64,000 nt of DNA, from assembly GCA_023014335.1 (NCBI GenBank), contig JAECYW010000006.1, forward strand, positions 558,001 through 622,000, in the 5' to 3' direction. The DNA comes from Galerina marginata. Lineage: Eukaryota; Basidiomycota; Agaricomycetes; Agaricales; Galerinaceae. The notes beneath the pieces are model-generated. The model was not told the origin of the DNA. It ran no database searches and saw only the letters and a program-made list of their open reading frames with translations. A program made the translations under genes and the position numbers. Shown here piece by piece: positions 35,885-47,415 of this stretch; positions within the stretch are counted from its first letter, which is position 1, and every line of letters starts with the position of its first letter.

Positions 35885-36679
35885 TTAAAGTAAGCTACTA
35901 ACCAGTCGTAGTACCAGCTTCACAAGTGTCACCGCATCTCTGATGGGATCGCCCACAAATCGGTATTCATTCCCCGCACGTAGGTACGCCGAATAAACCA
36001 CAGGAAGGGATGAAGCTACGGCTATTCGTATGGAAAGAACGGCACCCTCCGTAGTCCATGTAACAATCTCTGGAACAGTCTGGAAAATGTCAAGCCCGCT
36101 GCCCAGGTCGCACCCTTGTAAGCGAAAATTGGAGTCATATGCATTTGTCCACCTTCGTAGATCATCTGCGAGCGTCGGCGTAAGTGTCGAAGGGAGATCT
36201 TCGTCCAGTACTTCGTCTCTGAGTCCCGCTGCAGAAGCAGCCCAGACAAACGAAGTTTGGTAGTCGTCGAAAACATGGTATTCATGGGTTATCTGTCCTC
36301 CCTCCAGTTTTGGGATAATTGTTTCGCCATCAGAAGCAGCCTTTTCTTGACAGGGTGTAGTCGTCACATTGAAAGTGTCCCGAGGATGGGCTTCTTCACC
36401 TACAGAAGAACGGGTGATCGAAATATTCACACCGGCCACGTCGAGATGAACTATGACCGATTTTCCACCAGGGTTAACACCCTCGCTGTGGAGGCGTTGG
36501 AAGAATTCAATGAGACGAATGTCGTTTGGAAGTGGAATTGTTTCCTCTCGAACCCCGTCGTCGTCCGCGGATATAAAGTGAAGCTTTGTCCCGTGGATTT
36601 GCTGCAGGAGCCGCGCAAAGTATAGAATTTGATCATAAGTAAAGTGAGCTAGCGATTCAGCGGACGGTGGCGAGCTCAT
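35885..36679 (-). CDS. Hypothetical protein, single exon, 264 residues
   Basis: The frame is open for 271 codons, but the first ATG is at 36679 (MSSPPSAESLAHF). It is uninterrupted, of mixed composition, slightly acidic, and has no signal peptide; the last 20 residues (AVTLVKLVLRLVSSLL) are amphipathic or hydrophobic. The first third looks alpha-helical, and the remainder alternates beta-like segments such as AVLSIRIAVASSLPVVYSAY. I do not recognise a domain. Length and even composition argue for a real gene, with no other support. Confidence 0.55.
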   Translation of the reverse strand: MSSPPSAESLAHFTYDQILYFARLLQQIHGTKLHFISADDDGVREETIPLPNDIRLIEFFQRLHSEGVNPGGKSVIVHLDVAGVNISITRSSVGEEAHPRDTFNVTTTPCQEKAASDGETIIPKLEGGQITHEYHVFDDYQTSFVWAASAAGLRDEVLDEDLPSTLTPTLADDLRRWTNAYDSNFRLQGCDLGSGLDIFQTVPEIVTWTTEGAVLSIRIAVASSLPVVYSAYLRAGNEYRFVGDPIRDAVTLVKLVLRLVSSLL

Positions 36680-37599
36680 CCTGTGATTCAAACTTCGCAA
36701 ATTGGTGAGTGGCGACTACTTATGGATAGAGGATCCTTTGTCAAGGTGAGGGATAAAACGACTCCGCAGATGAGAACGGGAAGATCTAATCAAATTTATA
36801 TCGCTTACCAACCATCACGAGACATTTCTGGGGGCTGTACAGTGGCAGTACAGTGGCGACGCAGTGACGGGTTTTGTACAAATTCATAATTCCATTTCCG
36901 AATCATTCAGTAAGTAGCCAGACGGAGAAGTAAAATTACTACCTATACTTACGTTCTACCGGCTTTCACGTTGCTATTCACAAATTTACCATTACCTACT
37001 GGAGTCGTTCCGATTACGGAAGGTGCCGACGCGACGTGTCGCGTGAAGATATTATTAATCACGTGTCTCGTAAATCCTGGGCAGTAGAAACTGCTGGCGG
37101 AATCTTGCCAACGACCAACACCCAGAACGATTTTAGACATACCAGTGCTACTCAGCTAGGCCTTCCAGTTGCGTAAGACAACCAACAAACTGCGAAGGAC
37201 CACTTCTTCACGTAGACTCACGGTCAAAAATATTCAGCAGGCACTGAAGGACAATTCGTCGTGAGTGTTTTTCGTTCTCACATCTTTTATGTTCAACTTC
37301 CACATTACTGCAGGGGACTGATGTTGCTCCGAAGTCGCGTCTACCGCCCATCTTCTTTGGCTTGAAAGAAGACCAGACTGAATATTGTACCCACTGCTCC
37401 AAATTCTGTATACGCGTCATACCGAGGATTTCTTAGCTTCAGCGGCTCGTCAGGTGAGGGTAGTTTTCCTTGGGCTCAGGTCAGCCTACGTTTGGCGTCT
37501 TTACGTATGTGAATGCTGAGAGTCCCCACGAAACCTTCTTCCACTCGCTAACCCATCCAGATCCCCGTAGGCTTCGCCATTCCAAATTGGAAACGGCCT
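36680..37599. other. Intergenic; one possible minus-strand exon
   Basis: A minus-strand ATG at 37140 opens 60 codons to a good donor (AGAAC|GTAAGTA, about 36950), but I find no continuation. Near 36840 a small direct repeat (GTACAGTGGC twice) is present. Otherwise nothing. Confidence 0.3.
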
Positions 37600-38410
37600 G
37601 GCACCGTCAACTTCTTGCGAACTCCTAAATGCCTTTCTCGAGTCCTTTCGCAGGACCCGCTTCTACAGAAGCTCATGGCAAAGGCATTCGACGCCATACG
37701 TCATCTTCGCCGACCTCTCTGAGGAGAGGATCGGCTGTGCTGGAGGTGTATCGTTGACAGAAATCATCGTCAGTACCGGAATTTTGAGCCCGAATTTCCT
37801 CGTGCACCTCTCTTCCTCTCTCTTTGTTTTCTCCTTCCTTATATTCGCTTCTTAGAACCGGACGTCTCTTGGACAACCGATGGGTTTAACGTCGACTGAC
37901 GATGTCGAATGGTCGATCCCATTATTGTTATCTTCGCCTAACATGGCTCGTTGTAAGTTTTCCTTCGTTCATGCTTCTTACGCTTATTCATCCCCCAACG
38001 TTTTTCAGAAATACTTGAAGGTGCCTCGGCACCCCCTCAGCTTGCTCACCCTAAAGAATGTTCACTTCAACGAGGTCTGGTTGGAATGACCATGACAACG
38101 CTTAGGCTCAGCGCCGCTGTCGTTGATGGGCTCCATGTACTTGTACGTTCTGAATCTCTCTGTCATACCTGTTTTTCCTAAGCCATCCCACATTTAGCCC
38201 TCCGTCTCCTCCATCATCGACGCAGGCTCGCCCAACAAACAATTACCATGCGAGATGGTTGACCCCAAGTTTCTCGAAACGTTCTAGAAAGCCTGCTGGC
38301 GAGCGAGCTTGGCTTAAAGACATCTGTCACCTCACATTTCTTCGTATTTCGAATACCGAATTCCATCCGGTGTATCTGACTGCCCTCGTCGAAAGGTGTT
38401 GACGAAGTCC
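37600..38410 (+). pseudogene. Degenerate gene, possibly F-box/LRR-like
   Basis: The pieces PLSLLTLKNVHFNEVWLE (about 38027-38086) and LTFLRISNTEFHPVYLTALVE (about 38330-38398) resemble the leucine-rich strands of mushroom F-box-like proteins. They lie in different frames, and splice-like GT-AG pairs (for example 37953-38007) do not connect them without stops. The reading is from pattern alone, and a functional gene is unlikely. Confidence 0.3.
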
Positions 38411-38639
38411 AATGGTACATTCCTTACGTTATCCCCTTCCGTTATTATAGATTTTCCTACTTAACGAAAATCTTTCTTAGGAGTTCTTCTATCGCCGTTA
38501 CTGTGGAGACCAGAGGTTTGACCGACAGGTTAAATCAGATGCCAGGATGTATCCAGTGGCCGACTCCCCAAACCAAAACCTGGGCTGGAGTCGTAACTAA
38601 ACCCGTCATTTCCACCCTCTACAGCCCTCGTCGTACGGC

Positions 38640-39685
38640 CTGGATATTGGGTTCTGCGTTGGGGCGGGCCAGGCGCCGCCTCTCTCACGTCCTTCCTCCG
38701 GTGCAGCCTGATCTGATGACAGAAACGCGAAGTATCATCAAGCTCCTTCACCTACACTACGTCCCCTCTTCCCTCATCCCCTCAGGTCGTCCCTCTTCAT
38801 CTCAAAATCAAGCTAATATTTCAGGCGGACTGAAAACGAATGCGACCACGAGTTTTGCAGGTGCCTCCTAGTCGACGCCTATACCAGTAGGATTGGCAGG
38901 ATCTGAAAGAACGAGTGTAAATGGTGCTCCGTCGCCGAGCTCTACGTCTAAGTCGTATCAATGTCGTTGCCCTGTTCAGGCCGTGATGCCTGTTCCTTCC
39001 GCCTCTGCGCCGCAATGGAGTATAATCACCATGCTCGTCCGGTTCACCCATCCATACCGAGCGCATGCCACATGGGTATCAGCACTGGCTTCACCACCAG
39101 CTACGGCACCAACACCGCCGAGCCCATCCACGTTTCCGTCTCACCCGCCGCAGTTCGCGAGCCCAAATCGTTCGACCCTTCTCACAGACTCGAGCTATCC
39201 CGTAGCCTGACCAACGACAGTGGCAGCTCCATCAAGACCCTAGGCAGTCACTATCAACTTCGACGCCATTCTTCCTGCCGACTTGACACGCATCCTTGGC
39301 GCCTTACTACACCCTCGTTCGGTCTACGTCATCATCCTAACCAAAATTAAACCCGACGAAGTCAGTGAAAATGCACCTTCCACCTATCGGCATCACTCCG
39401 TTCATCCTGCTCGTAGTCGTTCATTCAACTCTCGCCACAGAGAGGTCCAACTTTCTGCATAGGATTCAATCCCAAACATATTTCTCGGAGATATCGATCC
39501 TGTTTGTCATCATCTTAGCCCATTTTTCGCTACCATTGTTCATCGTCATTATTAGCATTTTTAACATCTCGTTCTCGTTCTCTTGTCTTCCAACCTTTGC
39601 TCTATCTAGTAGCATCTAGATTTTGAGGCTCAAGAATACGCGCACTATCTGATCTTCCAGCATCACACCTTCGACACACACCGAA
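38640..39685 (+). repeat. Dispersed repeat family B, copy B2
   Basis: Direct-orientation partner of 29835-30705. It shares AATGGTGCTCCGTCGCCGAG (about 38919), CGCAATGGAGTATAATCACC (about 39011), and GGCTCAAGAATACGCGCAC (39625). Open frames inside are not conserved with B1. Confidence 0.7.
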
Positions 39686-39892
39686 TATTTTGTCAATTCT
39701 CACCAAGCCCTTGGGTGACTCCGCGGGTCATATGCCCTTTGCGCGGGATAAGATAAGATCTATGATTATCTCGAACTAAAATTAGCACCTGTCCATGTCG
39801 CCTGTCACTGTCACCAGTGGGAGAGTTGGTGGATTCGCACCCTCAGCGCTAAACGCTATCGCACCCTCTGAGCTCTACCACCACGTTACACG

Positions 39893-42191
39893 ATGCCAGG
39901 GCCAGGGAACAGGAGTAAGTCCAAGGTTAAATCCAAGGCATCAAATACACCAAATGTATCCAAGGAGTCCAAGCAGGGCGATACCGCGAACACTGTACCG
40001 AAAGCGTCGACCCAACCCGTGAAAATGTGCCTCACCCTAGAGGAGGATGAAATGACCCGCTGCAACCTGCCTGCCAGTCATGGACAACATCGAGAGCGAT
40101 GCCGGAAACACCACACCCAATACGTTGGCATGTACAAGAAGTATAAAGAAAGCGCCAAAATAGTCGACGAGATCAGACAGGGAGCGAGTATTCCGACCAA
40201 GGAGGAAATCGGTCGTTACATGGAAGTGAAAAGAGCTTTGGATAAGGCTCGCCTGGTGAGAAAATTTGTCGAAGCTATTCGCGTGGAGAGAACAGGTCGC
40301 GATATCCATGGCAGGCGATTTTTCTTGAAAAGTGAGTGAGGGTGAATACGAACGTTGAATGACTGAGAATTTCTCCTTTACTCGCTATTTGTAGTTGACG
40401 ACGGCCACAAAATTCGGTTGAAATTGCTCGAGAAGGAATTAGTTCGTGGGGTCGAAACTATTGACGACTTGCAATCCCGGGCCTACCAGTTAAACCTGGC
40501 TAAAAACCCACTGCCTGACTGGGCCGCGTCGCCCAAAATGTCAGAGGAATCAGAGCTTCACGCGGAGAATATTATTCAAGTCGCTCAAAGGATGGACAAC
40601 GAAAAACCTATGTTTATAGAAGGAACCGACCTTGATGACTGTGACTTGATTGATGTCCAATTACGCGCGTATGACTCGCATCTCCTTCAACCAGATCAAG
40701 CTTTGACAACGGAATTTTGTTCGCAGAAAGAAAACCATGATGCTGCAAGTTCTCTCTATCGTAACTGATCCAGACGTGGTTCGACAAGGCTACGCGGAAG
40801 CGAATCCAAAGGCGAGTCCTGGTGATATTTCCGAAGCAGCGCTCCTTAGCCAGAAGATCGTGTATCAATTCGCCCTTCGAATCATTTTCCACGAGCCGAC
40901 TCTTTACATGAAGTCAATTGGGAAAGTGTCGGTCAAAGACATGATCCTAAGTGAAGACTTTACATTCGAGGACCTCGCCCGGTTTGTCATTTTATTCGAA
41001 CAGAAGCTTGGGTTTCCGCTGCTTTGGCTTAAAGATGCCGTGCTTGAAGCGCTGGTCATGACTCGCCAAGGGTCGTTCGGAACAGCGGCCAATGTAGGCA
41101 ATTTGGGTAAATGCTTACTGATATTAATAAGAATACTAGCTTTTGACTTACAGATTTGTGACAGAAAACCGGGTTAAAATGCTTGACGGGTGGATATTCA
41201 ACGTTGCGCATGTTAAAGGCATGTCGAACGAAGTATGGTTTGTAAGTTACTCAGTTCTGGGATTCTTGTATCCATTTTTACCTTACAAACGTTCAAGCGA
41301 CTGATCTTGTTCTTAAACCCTCCGAAAGATGTCGAAAACCGCTTTGTGAGACTGTGCAACTCATACAACGATTTGGTCGCGTTTCTCGCCGTGGGTGGAC
41401 TAGGCATGTCGCCTTCTCCATCCTTTTGTATGGGAGCCGACATGTATAGGAGGCATCTGTCCCTTTCTGGCGTTGTTGTGGCGGATATGATGTCAATGCC
41501 AAAGCCACCTTCTTTTTGCGGTCCCATTGCAACGCAGAAGAAAGGGAAGAAGGAAGGGTGCATCATGTGGACAGAAATAGAGTGGCGAGTCTATATATTT
41601 GGCGCGGTTAAAAACGACCCTGATGTATTCACCGACGCCTTTCTTCAGGAGCTGAAATCCCGGCCTGATCTCTTTCATGTCATCACCCATTCGGAAACAG
41701 ATCCGGAAGGTATCGTGGAGGAATTTGGTTACCAACCTGGAGCTTTGCCTGTAGCACGAACTCGAACGTTCGAAGCTCCTCCAACATCATTTCACAATCG
41801 ACCGTCTGGCAGAGGCGAGTGGACTTCAGAATTTACGGCGAAAGAGATATTCTACGGAACGAACATTAGCGGTTCGCAAGGCTTTCCGGGATATCTTTCT
41901 CAATTAAAACGTGGCTCCAAAAGCACAGGGAACAAACATACCATCCCTTTTTTTCATTTCAAAAAGTTTCCAGTTAAATATTTCGCAGTTATCGATGTCA
42001 TCCCCGGTCGGCACCACATTTTTCTTGCTCAACAGCTGTCGTGGGCAGCTCTACGAGCGCAAGGCCTTGGGAAGGGAGAATACGAGGAGAGGAAGTACGC
42101 CCAGACGTCGGAGATATTTTTCGACAAACGTGCGGCTGAGCTGCTTGTTTGGGCGCCGAGTGGATGGGGTATAACAAAAATGAAGGTTTGA
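39893..42191 (+). CDS. Uncharacterised 691-residue protein with Cys/His N-terminal motif, 5 exons
   Basis: Exons 39893-40331, 40395-40668, 40727-41093, 41140-41241 and 41298-42191 (2076 nt, phases consistent). A basic, Ser/Lys-rich N-terminus leads to KMCLTLEEDEMTRCNLP and RCRKHHTQY (residues about 43-80), a compact Cys/His pattern that could bind one zinc. Then come YKKYKESAKIVDEI, ALDKARLVRKFVEA, GRDIHGRRFFLK and DDGHKIRLKLLEKEL, a helical block I recognise from many unannotated Agaricomycete proteins. The C-terminal 300 residues include a possible soluble domain (FHFKKFPVKYFAVIDVIPGR). No membrane segment is seen. A plain ORF search splits this gene because the second intron shifts frame. 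The function is unknown. The HHxQY step is reminiscent of the HRYCKTHFHQH step in the KDZ-type protein at 21064, but no homology is claimed. Confidence 0.75.
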
Positions 42192-42690
42192 AATCGTCTC
42201 AGAATTACTGTATAATAAAGAAAGTTGTATGAATAAATCTCCAAATTTAGGGCCTGGTCTTTCTCTGAGTCCTCCGTCCTAATCTCCTAGCCACGTCGTG
42301 GTGCTTGAAGACAATATGGAGGCAGAAATACGCAAAGGCTTCGAATATCTAAAATTTCTGCCCTCATTTCCACAAGCGAGAGGACAGCGAGGCAGACGCT
42401 CAACTGATGTCCATTCATTTAAGATCGTCTCGACAGGCCAAACTCAGGGAAATCTGTCCATTTTTGTCTCGACGGTCGACTTTATGTTGAAGCATTATCA
42501 AACGATGGCAGTGTCAACGATGGCCTGATTTGACGACGTAGGCGATTGAATTGAACGTTGTGATAAATTATTGGTTTCGTTTTTCCGTGTATAATGTACT
42601 GAACCTAGCTATGGCAGAGCATCGTGACGCAAAACATAATGACGTGAAAATGCGAATATTAAACGAGAAAATCGAATAAATGACTAAAAC
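42192..42690. other. Convergent intergenic region, nothing recognised
   Basis: Lies between stops at 42191 (plus) and 42691 (minus). A 76-codon plus-strand frame (42298-42528) has no recognisable content. Confidence 0.4.
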
Positions 42691-43972
42691 TTAACGGTTT
42701 TGAGTCGCCTTCAATTCCTCCCAAGTAGGCAGCTCGAACCACGTAGGCAGAAGCTGCCATACCTCCTTCCTACCCTCCAGGTGTCGAGCCTGACAGTAGG
42801 TAACACATTCTGAACAAACGTTCAGGTTATCCCACCCTTCATACGCCCTAAGCGGGTGGGCCGAGCCGTGCTTCTCCAGTTCGTGCCATTCAGCGTGCGG
42901 ACTACGCGCATGAGCACACAGAGACGATTGGCAAGTAGGCGACCGGCGGAAGAGCAACAGAAATTGGTGAGACAAGCTCATCTGCGCCCACTGCAGCCGT
43001 TCTCGCCCGATCAGCACGATCATTTTGTCCTTCCACGAGATGTCGTCCGGGCGGTCTTTCAGGAAACGCTTGTGCGGGAAGCGCGAGAGGCAATAGTACG
43101 CGTAGGGGATGATTTCGGGGACGTTGTTTTCCCGCGCGAGTTTGATGGCTCGCATTATGGTGTCGGAGCGATAGCGATCTGGGTTCGATGAGCTGGATTT
43201 GGCTTCGTAGCCGGCGTAGGTGTGGGGTAGTTTGTTGAGAAGAAGCGAGATACAACGTTGACGGAGGTAACGAATCATGTACTTTGTGCTGAGGCGAAGG
43301 ATGCCGCTCGTGAAAGAGAGGATATGTTCCAGATCACAGTCGGGAGAGCATGAGTCAAAATATCTGTACGATTCAAAGATATAGCAGCAGGCAGAGATTT
43401 GGATGGGAAAAAACGCACTCTGGGACGTAGACGGCCCTCAAAAGATCTTCGAAATCCTTCTCGCTATCGTGTAAGTATACCAAATGGCACCCATCCACCG
43501 TATTCTCCCCTTCTGGTTGTGGCACAGTGAACAGATCCGCGAAAACTTCGGAATGTTTGGTCAGAATCGTTTGGTGGACGCGAAATAGGGTGTTCTGCAC
43601 GCTGAGAATGATGGAACCGTCGTAGAGCCAAAAGTCCGGATGACACGTCTGTGGCACTTGGGTTCGAGTCGGTGTGGAGTCAACCGCCTTCGCCAGTGGG
43701 TCTGGTTTACCAAATTCCTCTTCCGCAGCACTGTATGGCGATACATCGCCAGACATTGTCCAGATAGTTGAACGACGCGTCGAAGAGTCGGAAAGAAAGT
43801 CTCCATTCGTTTCTGCACCGTCAGTCGGGATGTGGGCGAGAGATGGTCGCGAATCTCTGCGAAGTAGGCGGATAGTCGATGGACCAGCCATGAAGGAGTC
43901 TTCATACGAGTTGTGCATTGTAACGTCGTCTGGATAAAGAGAACACCCAGGCGGATCCGATAGAGTGACCAT
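42691..43972 (-). CDS. BTB/POZ-domain protein, 2 exons, 408 residues
   Basis: Exons 43972-43419 and 43363-42691 sum to 1227 nt with phase 2 at the join. A Ser-rich N-terminus of about 115 residues precedes a BTB fold: HPDFWLYDGSIILSVQNTLF, RVHQTILTKHSEVFADLF, then DFEDLLRAVYVPEYFD, the pattern of mushroom BTB proteins. After the splice, LEHILSFTSGILRLSTKYMI and LARENNVPEIIPYAYYCLSR are the family's helical C-terminal half. Near the end, CSECVTYCQARH could bind metal. BTB proteins of this kind are numerous in Agaricomycetes; a role as Cullin3 adaptor or scaffold is an inference. The start is uncertain: the ATG at 43918 would shorten it by 18 residues, and an intron overlapping the first ATG is possible. 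Confidence 0.85.
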
Positions 43973-45399
43973 TTGAGGCAGATGAAGAGAAGAGCTCACG
44001 GTGGTGTAGAAGCAAAGAAGAGAAAGCCCCTTTCGGCAAAAATGGGTGGCTTTGTGCTTGTGGCCCACGACCGCCGGTTGACTATCTTAAACATCCACAT
44101 CCGCCAGCATTTCTTGTAGATTCCTGGGTAATTTTTCGAGGCGAGGCGCTGGATATGACGGCCGCAAACTATAAGAGCGCACCGATGCATGGAAGGCCGT
44201 CATGGAGGTGGAGAACAAGGTGAGAAAAAATAATTTCTCATTCCGGGTATTATCGGCTTTTCGGCCAATATTAGACTCCGGACGATTTCGCTTGGCTGTG
44301 CTCATTCTTCATTTCATCCGGCAACATTGAGCGCGTCTGCGGCGACAGAAAATACAGCGACATGTGTGTGTAGCTGCAGCCCGGCGGTGCATTTACTCTT
44401 ATGCACTCGCGATTTATACTCCATTCACAACGCTGAAAAAATGACCTCTTAATATGGCACGAATTCAGTTTGGCGTGAGTCCCTTTTATTTCCCGCTCTT
44501 CCTCACTCATCAATCAAACACCCGGCGAAGTAAATGGTCTCTTATTGTTAGCATTGATTACGCCTGGGAAAGGGATCAAGATAAACCTCAAAGAATTATA
44601 CTAGGCAGATACTCCAAGACTTGTCCAAGACGCAGTCAGATTTCCGTAAGTTAGCCATCCAACCATCATCGGCAAGTGTTCCCACAATTCCGCATCGCAA
44701 TTATTCCAGTGTGATCCAGCGCGCAGTACACGATATTTTTTCCCTCTCGTATGGTTCCTAGTCCTGACCATTGGACTACTTATGCGTTTCCTTCGACTCG
44801 GTGCCTGCCTTGGTCTATAATGGTCCACAAATAGACCAGGTTTTTTTGGGATAATCCTCCCCTAATGCTTACCAAACCATCCTTGCGACTCTTCCAGATA
44901 TATTCTCTGAACTCGCACGTCAACTCTGCGCTGTGACGCCCTCGTACCATTACTACTTTAAAATTTGTCTTAAACTTTGATACTTCGAATGAATAATTTA
45001 CTTTGCCGTTCCCGCCTAAATCCATACAATCAGATTTTGGGCTTGACCATATCTCACCCATGATTGTCTCTGGACCAAATATGTATGACCAAAACTCTGA
45101 TAAGAAGTCTCACCGTCTTAGGTCACTCCTTGATTAATCGTGCGATGACCTATTCTTATTCGCAAACTCACACTGTGCAATGGAGCGTGTTCATAATCCT
45201 ATCATCACGCACGTCTGCGACTTTAACATCAACAGTCAGAAAAACGACAGTATGATTTCGAATGAGAACTAGATACTTGATTAAGGGGGATTTCTCATGA
45301 ATGCCCTCAAAATACCCTGGTACACTTTGATTGTACTTAGGCGTCCCAACCTGAGCGGCGCTGGAGGTCAACTTATTGTTAAGTGTATACAGGGACTGG
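43973..45399. other. No confident gene; coding-like minus-strand stretch next to the transposon
   Basis: The minus strand from about 45399 down to 45168 reads SSAAQVGTPKYNQSVPGYF and ends IMNTLHCTV. A further frame from 45061 to about 44780 begins MGEIWSSPKSD. An intron-like gap (GTGAGT, then TTATCAG) lies between. Together these could be 3-prime exons of an unrecognised gene. The rest (43973-44780) shows nothing. Confidence 0.3.
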
Positions 45400-45407
45400 G
45401 ACCCATC
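45400..45407. repeat. Target-site duplication GACCCATC, left copy
   Basis: This 8-bp word directly precedes the left terminus TAAGGCTCCAACC of the element and is repeated perfectly at 48306-48313. Confidence 0.85.
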
Positions 45408-45475
45408 TAAGGCTCCAACCATATAGTATACGTATAGGGCCGAGGGTCTATATATACGGATATGGTATATTATAT

Positions 45476-45874
45476 ATGGCTGGCATAGTGGGGAATAAAT
45501 CCGCCCACACTTTCTTTGTAAAATATGAGTCCCCGTAAATATATTTGACGTGCGCGTAAACATTTCAAGGGCCCCGCGAAAATATTTGGCGCCCCCTAAA
45601 CTTTTAAAGCAACTGCGCAGAAACATATTCACTGCGCGGATATCTTATTGGCTGTCCCGAGAAAATATTACCTTATTCCGGGAGAAATTCATGGCCCGCT
45701 GAAAAATATTCACGGTGTGCGGAAATATATTCACGGTGCGCGGAAATACATTCAGTGCGCGCGGAAACATATTCGGTGCGCGAATTTTATTCTCTCTGCC
45801 CCGAGAATATTTTTCTTCAAGCTTTGCCGGCCTGCCGTGCTTACGTAAATGATCTGTTGATGGCAATTTCGGCA
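45476..45874 (+). repeat. Left inverted arm of the element (399 bp)
   Basis: Reverse-complementary to 47416-47793. The two are identical wherever I compared them, except that this arm has one extra 21-bp unit (TGCGGAAATATATTCACGGTG). Motifs of the type CGGAAATATATTCA recur several times and could be transposase-binding subterminal repeats (inference). Confidence 0.9.
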
Positions 45875-46393
45875 AACCCGTCAACGCGTGATCAGTGTTG
45901 ATTTCCGTTTTCGGCAGTTCAATGTCAACCTCTCACTACCATCCCATTCCCGCTGCCACGTCCCACTAGCCTCATCTACATGGACAAAACGACGCCGAGC
46001 ACCTCTCCGAGCGCCGCTCCTCTCCAACGAAGGGTGTAGGCTGGAATATCGAGGTCAACGAAGGTTTGATGGGGGGAAACACACCAGGTACGTCGCAAAA
46101 ACGACTCCCGCTTCGCAGTTAACCCATGTTTCGACACGTCCCAGCAGTAGTCAACACCACCCCATGACACCCCGCGTTTGCCGCGGCGTTACAGCCAACG
46201 ACACCCATCTGCGGCCGCCGTCGCGTAAAGACTTGCGCCGGGTGTCTCCTCCGTTCGTGAAGAACCCGCGTTGGCCTCGTTAACCATCGTGGACATGGTT
46301 GACAACGCCACCGTACCGCCCCACCGTCAAAGTCGACGTGCACGGAGCTGCGTTTTGACGCCTCCTGCAGTTTTTGTCGTTGTTAACACACCT

Positions 46394-46762
46394 GCTGGCG
46401 AACAACACGAGCTCATGTGAGGCTCGTGTTGTGCTAGAGCTCTCATGTGAGGGGCTCCAGCTGTCAGCAGATGTGTTTCAACACTTCCTGCGTCTTTTGT
46501 GGGTGTCGGCGTACCCGCTGGTAAGCAGCACGAGCTCATATGAGGCTCGTGTTGTGTCAAAGCCCTCATATGAGGGGCTCTGGCGGCCAGTGGGTGCGTT
46601 TCAACACCTCCTGCGGCTTTCGTCGGCGTCAACGCAGTCGCTGGCAAGCAATACGAGCTCATGTGAGGCTCGTATTGTGCTGGAGTCCTCATGTGAGGGG
46701 CTTCAGCTGTTAGTGGATGTGTTTCGACGCCTTCCGCAGCGTTTGTCGGCGTCGGCAGTGCT
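46394..46762 (+). repeat. 123-bp tandem repeat, 3 copies, each with an internal hairpin
   Basis: Units start at 46394, 46517 and 46640 (GCTGGCAAGCA-like). Each contains CACGAGC-TCATGTGAG-GCTCGTG, an inverted repeat able to fold as a hairpin, and a second TCATGTGAGGGGCT. The period is a multiple of three, so frames stay open on both strands (plus 46374-46877, minus 46327-46773) as 41-residue repeats. A fourth hairpin fragment lies at about 47072-47115. Coding is unproven. Confidence 0.85.
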
Positions 46763-47415
46763 GGGACCGTCATACGAAAGCTTCAGATTTGCAACAACCA
46801 CCCCGCCTGTTTGCGTACGGCAGCCCAAAACCCGCCCTCCGGCCTTCACGCCCGCCCGTCGAGCGATTGGCACCTAATGCAAGAGCGTTAGGACGCCCGC
46901 GGCCGCGCCGCGCCCTACTCGTTTCACAAACGGCGCAGGCGTACTTCCGCGGCCTCTGCCCCTTTTGCGCCCAAAGCCTACCCTGCAACACCTCAGGCAC
47001 CCCCGTTTTGCATACGTCACCCAACACCGCCCATAAGCCCCCCGTTTCGTGGGCTTTTGCATTTGGGCTTTACCCGCTGGCGAGCCACACGAGCCTCATG
47101 AGGAAGCTCGTGTTGATTTTCAGTTTGCATTTGGGTGGCATCTGTAGCCATCGACGCACCCTGACCGCATTTTAGAAACGGCCTAAAGTGGATGAGTATA
47201 TGAGTACCTGTAAACTAGAGTAGTAGGTAAATCAGTTTCGTTGAATGCAATATTATTAGCATTTCTTTAGATATGTTCATCTATCCCTCAGCAATTCAAA
47301 GGCTTGTGTTACTTGAAATGAACAACACCCTAAGTTGGTTCTATTACCTAAGACCACTATGTACCATGAGAGTCGAGACAGATATCTCTAAGTTCGCTTT
47401 AGCAGGCTTAGCTGG

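Noticed and set aside
39825..39892. tRNA-like text on the minus strand (GGTGGTAGAGC, then GGTGCGAATCC)
   Set aside because: There is a B-box-like word and a D-arm-like word, but the T stem pairs poorly and no 7-bp acceptor stem can be formed with the 3-prime flank.
46374..46877. 167-residue plus-strand frame inside the transposon
   Set aside because: It consists of a 123-bp tandem repeat open on both strands. There is no conserved start or domain, so it is treated as repeat DNA.
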